Positions 44,139 to 51,516 of a stretch of 64,000 nt of DNA are shown in pieces. The stretch is from Flavobacteriales bacterium. GTDB taxonomy: Bacteria > Bacteroidota > Bacteroidia > CAIKAF01. Location of the stretch: positions 474,016-538,015 of the forward strand of contig JAGYKD010000001.1 of the NCBI GenBank assembly GCA_018401695.1. Direction: 5' to 3'. Position 1 is the stretch's first letter; the number at the start of each line of letters is the position of its first letter. The notes under the pieces were generated by a model. That model saw nothing but the letters and a program-made list of their open reading frames with translations. It had not been told where the DNA came from and did no database searches. A program made the position numbers and the translations under genes.

Positions 44139-44543
44139 TTATGGAACCACCGTAAACTCTATCACCGAAACCCCATTGCTGTTGGTCGAACTGGCCAAGG
44201 TACTCCCCGCAGGCAACCATATCGGCAACTCCGTATACAGCCCAAAGGACTGATCGCTTGTACGCGTGGCACTGGTAGACGAACTGGTAGCCCCTTGAAA
44301 TCTATACGAACGCCCACTTACAAAAACGTCCTGACCATTTATCAACACTCGTTTGCTCAGTAAGGTAGTACTTGTGGTTCCTGTGGTTCCAATGTCAGAA
44401 GACGCAAATACCGAAGTAACTTTCCAAACTTTTCCAACGGGTACAGTTTCACTATTCGTTACCAATTTCACTTGGCTGAATTGTAATGTCTGAGCACTCA
44501 AAACACTGCAAGTCAATGCAAAAAACAAAACCAGGGCACGCAT
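44139..44543 (-). CDS. Small secreted Ser/Thr-rich protein
   Basis: A 134-residue protein. The ATG at 44543 begins a signal peptide (MRALVLFFALTCSVLSAQ) and lies five bases after a TAAATTTG -7 box. The mature part is about 115 residues with short beta strands and Ser/Thr-rich turns (SSDIGTTGTTSTTLL; ATSSSTSATRTSD), ending ISVIEFTVVP-like (GVSVIEFTVVP). This could be an Ig-like fold exported to periplasm or surface. No family recognised. Confidence 0.75.
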   Translation of the reverse strand: MRALVLFFALTCSVLSAQTLQFSQVKLVTNSETVPVGKVWKVTSVFASSDIGTTGTTSTTLLSKRVLINGQDVFVSGRSYRFQGATSSSTSATRTSDQSFGLYTELPIWLPAGSTLASSTNSNGVSVIEFTVVP

Positions 44544-44548
44544 AAATC

Positions 44549-44556
44549 CAAATTTA
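44549..44556 (-). promoter_or_regulatory. -7 box TAAATTTG, near-leaderless
   Basis: Matches TAnnTTTG on the minus strand, five bases before the ATG at 44543. Confidence 0.6.
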
Positions 44557-44641
44557 CTCAAATTTAGGAAATAAACAGTTGCCCAAGCCTTAAAAACCGT
44601 CTCCTACCAAACAATGAGCCCATAGCTAACGTTTTACTTAC

Positions 44642-44866
44642 ATGAAACCTGTTGCACTTAGCATTGGTATATCCGGTGCGCTTGTTCTGCTCTATGCTGC
44701 CGCCCCGGCCCTTGGTCTCGGTTATTCTTTGGTCTTTCTCCTGTTTCTTATGGCCAATATCGGGCTGTTTTGGATGGTATGCCGCATACTCACCAAAGGT
44801 GAACCCTCCACCAAAACCTGGGACGAAGGCTACCGCTACGACGACATCGACGAAAAACTGGGCTAA
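44642..44866 (+). CDS. Small membrane protein (74 aa)
   Basis: A 74-residue protein with two hydrophobic segments (LSIGISGALVLLYAAAPALG and SLVFLLFLMANIGLFWMVC) and a charged tail (KTWDEGYRYDDIDEKLG). It is the only plausible product in this stretch: the overlapping frame at 44652 lacks these features. The tail pattern TWDEGYRYDD is familiar from small Bacteroidota membrane proteins of unknown role. The gene is convergent with the glycine-rich paralog, two bases between stops. Confidence 0.7.
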   Translation: MKPVALSIGISGALVLLYAAAPALGLGYSLVFLLFLMANIGLFWMVCRILTKGEPSTKTWDEGYRYDDIDEKLG

Positions 44867-44868
44867 GC

Positions 44869-46380
44869 TTAGTAGGTGATAATCACCTGTCCATTTCCAT
44901 TGCGCCCTCCCGTTTGCATAGTCCCATTGGAAACACCACCAATATAGCCCGAACCACCGGCTCCGGCCTTGCAATGGCACGACCCGCCGCCGCCATACCA
45001 GCCACCGCCGCCGCCGCCCGTGGCACCACAACCGCATTCCCCGCCGGCAACGCCACCTTGCCCAAAACTTCCCGGGCCACAAGTGAAATTGCAAGAATAC
45101 CCCCCGGGCTGCCCTCCGGCACTTTGCGTACCCGGCGTAGGTTGACTCCCCGAATTGCAGGAACCGCTGGGACTTCCTCCTACCAAACCACCCCCATGGC
45201 CTCCAAAAGTATTGGCAGATGAGGGGCAAGTACTTCCCGCTCCGCCACCACCGCCGGCCACAATCACTCGATCGTTTAAACCCGTGCCGCCCACGCGCAC
45301 GTCCGTGCCGCCGCCACCGCCGCCAAACTCAATGGTGCTTACAGTAGGGCCACCGCCTCCATTCCACCCTCCGGCACTTAAGGTCCCCGCCCCTCCAACA
45401 TAAATATGCAACACCTGCCCGGTGCTTACACTCAAAAATCCACTAGAATAACCCCCTTGCCCTGCTCTTCCAGTATTGGGGTCTCCTCCTTGAGCCCCCC
45501 AACACTCTATCCGTACCGAACATACCGCTGCCGGAACAGTCCAACTTTGAGGACTTCCCGTGTAATTGAAGGTTACCGTATTGTTGCCCAAAGGCTGGCA
45601 ATTGGCCACCACCACCGTGTCCGTGCTCGATGCCACACAACCCTGTGCATCAGTTACCGTAAGTTGCACTGCGTAATTCCCCGGGTTACTCCATTGCACG
45701 CTGGGACTTTGAGCCGATGAACTGGCTGGAGTCCCATTCTGAAACAGCCAGGCATAGCTCACCCCCTGACCACTTAAATTGGGACTAAATACGGTACCAA
45801 AATTGGTGCCGGTTGGATTCGGCTGAATCGAAAAAGTACTGTCCGGGGCCGCAACCTGAACCAAAAAATTTTGGGTGGCCGAACTGCCGCAACCGTTTTG
45901 GGCCTGAACGCTAATGCTGCCTCCCGAATTGCTAAAATCTACCACTATACTGGTATCGTTGCTGTTCCCTTGAATGCTTGCCCCCGGCGGCAAGGACCAT
46001 TGATAACTGCTTGCACCGGCCACCGCGGACACAGTATACACCTGCCCTGTGCTGCCCGGACAAACCAACCCAGGTCCCGTAATAGCCCCCGGCTGGCTTG
46101 GCGGCTGACTGCAATCGCAAACCACATTGCGCCAACTGTTCGGAATATACACCTGCAAACAACGCTCCGTCGTATTGTAAATCTGCAAACCCTCCTCCGG
46201 ATTCTGAATCGCATTCCGCTGGTTGGTAGTCAGTTTGTTCACCAAAAAACCTTTGGTAGTATCATTGAGCCGAAGTAAAACCGAAGCCGGCAAACCACCC
46301 GTGGTGTCACCAATAGTAATCCCCTGACCATGAACCCCCAATCCGCAAAACAGAAAACCCAAAACCGGCAATAAGCGCAT
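44869..46380 (-). CDS. Secreted PKD plus ALK/LTK-like glycine-rich protein (paralog 2)
   Basis: A 503-residue exported protein with signal peptide (MRLLPVLGFLFCGLGVHGQ), then the shared module ITIGDTTGGLPASVLLRLNDTTKGFLV...RNAIQNPEEGLQIYN, an Ig-like segment, a PKD segment (YAWLFQNGTPASSSAQS...VTDAQGC) and a ~220-residue glycine-rich domain. The last opens with WTVPAAVCSVRIECWGAQGG and contains GGGGGTDVRVGG, VIVAGGGGGAG and final GQVIITY. This order closely parallels the ALK/LTK glycine-rich domain. No T9SS sorting domain is visible. Likely surface or extracellular; function unknown. Confidence 0.78.
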   Translation of the reverse strand: MRLLPVLGFLFCGLGVHGQGITIGDTTGGLPASVLLRLNDTTKGFLVNKLTTNQRNAIQNPEEGLQIYNTTERCLQVYIPNSWRNVVCDCSQPPSQPGAITGPGLVCPGSTGQVYTVSAVAGASSYQWSLPPGASIQGNSNDTSIVVDFSNSGGSISVQAQNGCGSSATQNFLVQVAAPDSTFSIQPNPTGTNFGTVFSPNLSGQGVSYAWLFQNGTPASSSAQSPSVQWSNPGNYAVQLTVTDAQGCVASSTDTVVVANCQPLGNNTVTFNYTGSPQSWTVPAAVCSVRIECWGAQGGDPNTGRAGQGGYSSGFLSVSTGQVLHIYVGGAGTLSAGGWNGGGGPTVSTIEFGGGGGGTDVRVGGTGLNDRVIVAGGGGGAGSTCPSSANTFGGHGGGLVGGSPSGSCNSGSQPTPGTQSAGGQPGGYSCNFTCGPGSFGQGGVAGGECGCGATGGGGGGWYGGGGSCHCKAGAGGSGYIGGVSNGTMQTGGRNGNGQVIITY

Positions 46381-46412
46381 AGCAAATAATTTGGCTCAAG
46401 TTACAGGTTTTT

Positions 46413-46622
46413 ACTTTTTTGGCGCCTGGTTCCAAAAAAAAACAAGGCCCCTGTCCGCCCTCCCTCCGGTCCACCTTGCCCCCTTTAGGCAGGGCGGTGC
46501 TGCGGGGGCTCTCAAGCCTCCTCGCCCACGCCCTGACCAAAAGGCGGCTTCAGCGGGCCCTCCGTACCGGTCGGGGGCTCCCTGTTCCGCTTCGCTTGCT
46601 CCTTCTTGCCAAAAGAACGCCC
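46413..46622 (+). repeat. GC-rich interspersed element (diverged)
   Basis: Starts TTTTTTGGCGCC and contains a GCCCTCCCTCCGG-like segment and CCGTACCGGTCGGGGGCT, similar to the ends of the family. No gene lies between 46381 and 46653. Confidence 0.5.
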
Positions 46623-46653
46623 CAAAAGCCTATTTTTACACAAACTTTCGATT

Positions 46654-47439
46654 ATGAAACGCGTCTTTGGCCTATTCCTTTGGTTTTCCCTCCTTTCCAT
46701 CCATGCCCAATCCGTCCTTATTTCGGCCGGATCCGGACAGCCCGACCCTTCAGCCCAACTCGAAATTCGCTCAGGAAACAAAGGCTTGCTCATTCCTCAG
46801 CTTAGCCTCACCGGCGCGCAAGATGCGCTTTCTATTCCTGCGCCAGCCCATGGCCTGGTCGTATTCAACAACGGACAAAGCTGGGGGCCTTCGGGCTATT
46901 GCATCAATCTTGGAACGGCACAAAACCCACAATGGCATCAGCTCTTTGCCAATCCGGCAGTAGACAGCCTGGTTATGGCCCAACAACGCATCACCGACTT
47001 ACCGGCTCCTGTGCAACCCGGCGATGCAGTAAACAAGGCCTATGTAGATAACCTGGTTGCCGGAAGTGGCGGTGGCGGTGGCGGGAGCCAAATCAGCTAT
47101 CCTGCACCAACCGAGTTTAGCTCTCCTTCCTCCTCCGGCATGCGGTTTATTGGCGCGCTTATTTATTGCCGCAACCTCACCGAAGGCGGACATACCGACT
47201 GGCGCATGCCCACACAAGACGACTTTGAGCATATGCTCCAAGACGATGCAGTGGCTCTGCCAAGCTCTCCCAACAACCTCTATTATTGGCTCAATGTTGA
47301 ATCAACCTACTCCTCCAGCTCCAATACTGCTTCTCAATTTAAATACACCTACTATTTTGTGAATAACAATTTATCGGACAGCTATTACGCTCAATATACC
47401 ACCAGTTCTTCAGCTCCTTATGCCATTTGCGTCCGCTAA
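46654..47439 (+). CDS. Secreted protein with tail-fibre-like N-module and DUF1566-like domain
   Basis: A 261-residue protein. The ATG at 46654 begins the signal peptide (MKRVFGLFLWFSLLSIHAQ). The next ~90 residues (ISAGSGQPDPSAQLEIRSGNKGLLIPQLS) match the N-terminal module of the three glycine-rich proteins. A linker with polyglycine follows (VAGSGGGGGGSQI). The C-terminal part (~170-261) has LTEGGHTDWRMPTQDDFEHML and ends YAICVR, the pattern of DUF1566/Lcl-type domains found in surface proteins. It ends in TAATG, overlapping the next gene. Confidence 0.78.
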   Translation: MKRVFGLFLWFSLLSIHAQSVLISAGSGQPDPSAQLEIRSGNKGLLIPQLSLTGAQDALSIPAPAHGLVVFNNGQSWGPSGYCINLGTAQNPQWHQLFANPAVDSLVMAQQRITDLPAPVQPGDAVNKAYVDNLVAGSGGGGGGSQISYPAPTEFSSPSSSGMRFIGALIYCRNLTEGGHTDWRMPTQDDFEHMLQDDAVALPSSPNNLYYWLNVESTYSSSSNTASQFKYTYYFVNNNLSDSYYAQYTTSSSAPYAICVR

Positions 47440-49331
47440 TGAGCAAACAAACCCACATAACGCTTTGGCTATTGGCCATTTGCTTTACCCAAGGGATTGG
47501 GTCTTCCAAGCTTTTTGGCCAAAAAGACTCCATGGCCATCCGCTTGGATACCATCCGCTACTGGAGTGAAGTAAATCCCTCTATAGCAGATTCTTTGATT
47601 AAAGATGCAGAGCAAAAAAAGTGGCTTAGCCCAAATCCGGAGCGCGAAATGGAGTGGGTTATGGAGCGCGGGCGCGTGCACAGTCTTACCGGCCAAATGG
47701 ACTTGGCCTTAAGCGATTTCCGGAGAGTACATGTGCTCGCTCAAACCACCTACGACACCTTATCCGTTTCCAAGGCACTGAACAACATTGGCGCCCTCTA
47801 TTCCTCCTTGGGCATGCTCGATTCTGCCCAACACTATTACGAAGCCTCGTTGCACATTAAACGGAAAATGAGACTGCATACCGAAACGGGAATTGGCTTG
47901 GTGAATTTGGCCAATTTGACCCACCGAAAGGGAGATTTGGTAGAAGCCACCCGTTACTACCTGCAAGCCATTACCCTCTTTCATCAAGTAGGCGATGCCT
48001 TTCGCGAGTCGGTAACCCGAATGAACCTGGGCACCAGCCTTGCCGGCCAAGAATTTTGGGACGAAGCCTTGGTCCAATACAAAGCCGCCCGCCAATTGTT
48101 GGGCGATACCGCATATCCCTACGTTTTGGGGAGCATTTACATGAACGAAGGTACCGCCTGGATGGGAAAACAAGCACATCCCGAAGCCGAAGAACGATTC
48201 CAAAGGGCCTTCCCTTTTATGCGCAACAGCGGCGACCAAGTGGGTTTGGCATTGCTTCAATCCAATCGTGGACTTTGGCAACAACATGCAGGCAACAACG
48301 TCGCAGCCCGAGATTCCTTTTTGGAGGCGTTGAAAAGTTTGGATGCCCTAGGCGCTCAACGAGATGCGGCAGAAACTCGCTTACGATTAGCCGGTGCCTA
48401 TAGCGATTTAAACAAGTGGAACCTAGCCTTGAAAATGCTCAAAGAGGCCGAAAACTACGCCCAAAACTACGAAGTCTCCGATTTGCAGTTGGATATCTTT
48501 TTGGCGATGTCCGAGGCCTATCAAGCCTTACATAGACCTGAAGCTGCACTTGCCTGCCTTCGTAAAGCCTGGGTATGGCGCGACTCTTTGGTAAACCCAT
48601 TGGTAAGACAAAGAGCTCAAGAAGCACAACGCAAATACTTTTTTGAGGCTCAAGAAAAAGAAATCTTAGCCAGAGAACGCGACAATATGGAGCTTAAAGC
48701 CCAAAAACAACACGCCGAAACACGTAACCTTTGGTTTGGGGCAGGCATGGTCTTTTTAGGATTCACCGCCATTATGCTCTCCTTGCTGCTTAGGCAATAC
48801 CGCAGACAAGCGCGACTCAAGCAAGAGCTTATGGCTTTTAGACAAACCATGGCCCAACGTGCCCTCCAAGAAAAGCAAGAACGTTTGGCAGAACTCGAAG
48901 CAAAACATAGCGAAAGCAACAGCCGCCTTAGCCAACTCGCCATGTTTTTGGCGGAGAAAAACGACTACTTACAAAAACTCTACGACGAACTGCCTACCAT
49001 TTTGGGAAAAGGAGCCGACAAAAGCGCCATTGCCCGAGCCAAAGGCAGCATTTTGCAAGCCCTACAAATTGAACCCGAACGGGAAGTCCTCAACCAACAG
49101 TTAGACGAGTCTTACCGCAGTTTCAGAGAGGAGCTATTGAAACGCTGGACCGATTTAACCGACCGAGAAGTGCGTCTATGCGTCCTAATCCGCTTGGGAC
49201 TTAGCTCCAAAGAAATGGCTGCCACCCTCAACATCAGCCCCAAAAGTGTAGATATGGCACGCTACAGACTTCGCAAGAAACTTCAGGTAGAAGCTTACGA
49301 AGACCTGGAAGAACTGCTCGAAAGCCTGTAA
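47439..49331 (+). CDS. Transmembrane TPR-LuxR regulator
   Basis: A 630-residue protein; the ATG at 47439 overlaps the previous stop. A signal-anchor segment (ITLWLLAICFTQGIG) leads into TPR repeats over residues ~60-390 (NNIGALYSSLGMLDSAQHYYEASL; VNLANLTHRKGDLVEATRYYLQAI; MNEGTAWMGKQAHPEAEERFQRA). A single membrane segment follows at ~430-452 (WFGAGMVFLGFTAIMLSLLL), then a coiled coil and a C-terminal LuxR-type helix-turn-helix at ~572-628 (LTDREVRLCVLIRLGLSSKEMAATLNISPKSVDMARYRLRKKL). Topology: periplasmic sensor, cytosolic DNA binding. It may sense envelope or surface conditions and is coupled to the DUF1566-like gene. Confidence 0.88.
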   Translation: MSKQTHITLWLLAICFTQGIGSSKLFGQKDSMAIRLDTIRYWSEVNPSIADSLIKDAEQKKWLSPNPEREMEWVMERGRVHSLTGQMDLALSDFRRVHVLAQTTYDTLSVSKALNNIGALYSSLGMLDSAQHYYEASLHIKRKMRLHTETGIGLVNLANLTHRKGDLVEATRYYLQAITLFHQVGDAFRESVTRMNLGTSLAGQEFWDEALVQYKAARQLLGDTAYPYVLGSIYMNEGTAWMGKQAHPEAEERFQRAFPFMRNSGDQVGLALLQSNRGLWQQHAGNNVAARDSFLEALKSLDALGAQRDAAETRLRLAGAYSDLNKWNLALKMLKEAENYAQNYEVSDLQLDIFLAMSEAYQALHRPEAALACLRKAWVWRDSLVNPLVRQRAQEAQRKYFFEAQEKEILARERDNMELKAQKQHAETRNLWFGAGMVFLGFTAIMLSLLLRQYRRQARLKQELMAFRQTMAQRALQEKQERLAELEAKHSESNSRLSQLAMFLAEKNDYLQKLYDELPTILGKGADKSAIARAKGSILQALQIEPEREVLNQQLDESYRSFREELLKRWTDLTDREVRLCVLIRLGLSSKEMAATLNISPKSVDMARYRLRKKLQVEAYEDLEELLESL

Positions 49332-49444
49332 GCATCACCGCAACCTAAAAACCCTTTAAAAACAACTAAAAACCCACCAAGAAAAATCATCAGTTGCAAA
49401 CCATCAAAAAAAATAGTACCTTTTACCTCCAAAGAAAACAAAAT

Positions 49445-49609
49445 CATAATAAGCTTCCAAAGGAAGCGACATCCTAATAAGCCTCCAAAGGAGCCGACAC
49501 CCTAATAAGCTTCCAAAGGAAGCGACATCCTAATAAGCCTCCGAAGGAGCCGACACCCTAATAAGCTTCCAAAGGAAGCGACATCCTAATAAGCCTCCGA
49601 AGGAGCCGA
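49445..49609. repeat. Left hairpin array: alternating 28-bp units flanking the RAYT gene
   Basis: Six contiguous 28-base units alternate between type A (AAGCTTCCAAAGGAAGC-GACAT) and type B (AAGCCTCC-RAAGGAGCC-GACAC), joined by CCTAAT. The array runs to within 14 bases of the RAYT start codon, the last unit being degenerate. Confidence 0.92.
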
Positions 49610-49622
49610 AATACCTTTAGTT

Positions 49623-50084
49623 ATGGAAAAGTACTTTTCAACAATCTATGTAGAATTAATTTTTGCCGTTCAATCCAAAGACTGCCTAATTGCAGCCCAC
49701 TGGAAAGATGAACTCTACAAATACATGTGCGGAGTAGTTCGCGCAAAAAATCAAAAAGTCTACGCCATCGGAGGAGCAGCAGACCATGTGCACATGATCG
49801 TAAGTATAAAGCCAAACATAGTTGTAGCAGATCTGGTTAGAGTCATCAAAGCCAACACATCCAAGTGGATTAATGAAGGAAAGTTTACCCATAAAAAATT
49901 CTCCTGGCAAAAAGGCTACCTGGCCTTTTCATCCTGCAAATACAGCATAGATAAGGACATTGCCGCCATTCAGGCTCAAGAAGATTACCACAAAAAATAC
50001 ACCTTTCAACAAGAATATCTTCAAAAGACCCGAAATCTAAACCTAAACCCCTATCAAAAACAAATATTTGATTGGCTCTCCTAG
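49623..50084 (+). CDS. IS200-like/RAYT Y1-transposase family protein, catalytic Tyr replaced
   Basis: A 153-residue protein of the IS200/TnpA/REP-associated family. The HUH metal site is intact as DHVHMIVS (His55, His57). KANTSKWINEGKF and FSWQKGYLAFS are typical. The catalytic helix, usually ...(Y)-I-x-x-Q-x-x-H-H-K-K, reads DIAAIQAQEDYHKK: Ala115 (codon 49965-49967) sits where the nucleophilic Tyr is expected, and Tyr122 replaces the first His of the HHKK pair. It is embedded between two hairpin arrays. Either the enzyme is inactive or it has changed role or uses another Tyr. No transposon ends beyond the arrays are evident. Confidence 0.9.
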   Translation: MEKYFSTIYVELIFAVQSKDCLIAAHWKDELYKYMCGVVRAKNQKVYAIGGAADHVHMIVSIKPNIVVADLVRVIKANTSKWINEGKFTHKKFSWQKGYLAFSSCKYSIDKDIAAIQAQEDYHKKYTFQQEYLQKTRNLNLNPYQKQIFDWLS

Positions 50085-50087
50085 CCA

Positions 50088-50364
50088 CCCATTACGCTTC
50101 CAAAGGAAGCGACACCCTAATAAGCTTCCAAAGAAAGCGACATCCTAATAAGCCTCCAAAGGAGCCGACACCCTAATAAGCTTCCAAAGGAGCCGACATC
50201 CTAATAAGCCTCCGAAGGAGCCGACACCCTAATAAGCTTCCAAAGAAAGCGACATCCTACTAAGCCTCCAAAGGAGCCGACACCCTAATAAGCCTCCGAA
50301 GGAGCCGACACCCTAATAAGCTTCCAAAGGAAGCGACATCCTAATAAGCCTCCGCAGGAGGCGG
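50088..50364. repeat. Right hairpin array: alternating 28-bp units after the RAYT gene
   Basis: About ten 28-base units, mostly alternating types A and B as in the left array, with one place (about 50256-50311) where two B units follow each other. The last unit (CCTCCGCAGGAGG) runs straight into the GC-rich element. Confidence 0.92.
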
Positions 50365-50512
50365 GCCCCGGGGCAAACGGATACCCCACAGGATTCAAGG
50401 CTAGCCGGCCTTAGCAGGCGGAGGCGGCGCGCAGCAAGCCCCCGCACTGCTTAGGCCGGCTTGGCTTGAATCCGAGGAGTAGCAGTGCGCACCGGAAAAG
50501 GCCCCCAAAACC
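50347..50512 (-). repeat. GC-rich interspersed element (inverted copy)
   Basis: Read on the minus strand it starts TTTTGGGGGCC, contains ACTGCTACTCCTCGG and ends CCTGTGGGGTATCCGTT, matching the copy at 24217. It directly abuts the hairpin array. Confidence 0.7.
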
Positions 50513-50575
50513 CTCCTTTCAAAAACAAAAAACAGACATTTCCGCTTAAAAAACCCCTTCGTTAAAAACAGGCAC

Positions 50576-50643
50576 ATGTAGAGATTTTAAGAAATTCATA
50601 TACCTGTATTTCAGAAACATAGCATTTTTGATGTAGAGATTTT
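50576..50643. repeat. Paired motif ATGTAGAGATTTT, 55-bp spacing (copy 2)
   Basis: Motifs start at 50576 and 50631, exactly 55 bases apart as in copy 1 at 19790/19845; the 42 bases between are unrelated to those in copy 1. Both copies lie near GC-rich elements. Nothing else is seen in 50513-50746. Confidence 0.7.
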
Positions 50644-50746
50644 TTTTACCAAATCCTCCCCTTATGTAGGGGTCAAGTAGGGGTAAAAATCTTGTTTTGG
50701 CTGCCATTCCGTCCCAAATTTGTCCACATAATCAAAACAACACTTT

Positions 50747-51463
50747 ATGCGTACTTCTACTTTGATTGGAGGCATTGTGCTGGCTACTGCCGGATCTCTT
50801 GCCGCTCAAAATTTACAAATTCAAAACCTAAGCTCCAATTGGGGATTTGACTATAACAGTTCCACCGGAGTGATTTCGAACGTTTTGTTTAAGCCGGCCG
50901 AGGGCGATGGCGTGGATATTACCGACAACTTTGTGGTAAGCTGGGGTGTACAAAGCGATGCCAACGATCCAAGCTCCTACACCGAGCTTGCACGTCAGAC
51001 GGTTACTCAAGGTTTGCCGGCCTACAATGCCATTACGGTAAACAATTGGGCGGCCCAAGATTTGAATCAAGCCGGTATTGCCGGGGGGAATTACTACGTA
51101 ACGGTAGTGGTTGACACCGACGATGACATTTCGGAGACCAACGAAAACGACAACGCGCTGTTCTTGGCCACGGATGCCAACGACACCTTTGTCTTTACGC
51201 CCAACAGCAGCTCGTTGAATGATGCCAACGGCAAGCGGTTCAAGGCCTATCCAAACCCTGCCGTGGACTTGTTGCATGTAGAGCTTCAAGAAAAAGCCGA
51301 GCAATTGGTATTGTATGGCATGAATGGAAAACGCGTGTGGACCAGATACAATCCAATGGGCTTAAACCAAGCCATAGACATGCGCAGCTTGGCTTCCGGC
51401 ACTTACATTTTGGTCGTGAAAGATTCCCGTGGAGAGCACATTACCCGTGTAGTGAAGCCATAA
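50747..51463 (+). CDS. Secreted CARDB-like protein with T9SS type A signal
   Basis: A 238-residue protein with signal peptide (MRTSTLIGGIVLATAGSLAAQ). A CARDB-like Ig domain (~25-140) ends with the typical VVVDTDDDISETNENDN. A linker is followed by a T9SS type A sorting domain over the last ~75 residues (RFKAYPNPAVDLLHVELQ ... LYGMNGKRVW ... LASGTYILVVKDSRGEHITRVVKP). The protein should be exported by T9SS and remain on or leave the surface. No enzyme motif. Followed by a terminator. Confidence 0.88.
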   Translation: MRTSTLIGGIVLATAGSLAAQNLQIQNLSSNWGFDYNSSTGVISNVLFKPAEGDGVDITDNFVVSWGVQSDANDPSSYTELARQTVTQGLPAYNAITVNNWAAQDLNQAGIAGGNYYVTVVVDTDDDISETNENDNALFLATDANDTFVFTPNSSSLNDANGKRFKAYPNPAVDLLHVELQEKAEQLVLYGMNGKRVWTRYNPMGLNQAIDMRSLASGTYILVVKDSRGEHITRVVKP

Positions 51464-51477
51464 GGACAATTTCGTTC

Positions 51478-51512
51478 CCTGAGAGGGCTGCTTCCGCAAG
51501 GGAGCGGCCTTT
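51478..51512 (+). terminator. Terminator between convergent genes
   Basis: GGCTGCTTCC and GGAGCGGCC form an imperfect stem followed by TTTTCTATT; it lies between the convergent CARDB and DUF5686 genes. Confidence 0.6.
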
Positions 51513-51516
51513 TCTA

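Noticed and set aside
44564-45229. 221-codon minus-strand frame
   Set aside because: An out-of-frame reading of the glycine-rich gene and, in part, of the 74-aa gene; Trp/Arg/Gly-rich with no signal or domain.
49445-50364. 28-bp units as CRISPR repeats
   Set aside because: No unique spacers between units; two hairpin types alternate and flank a RAYT gene.
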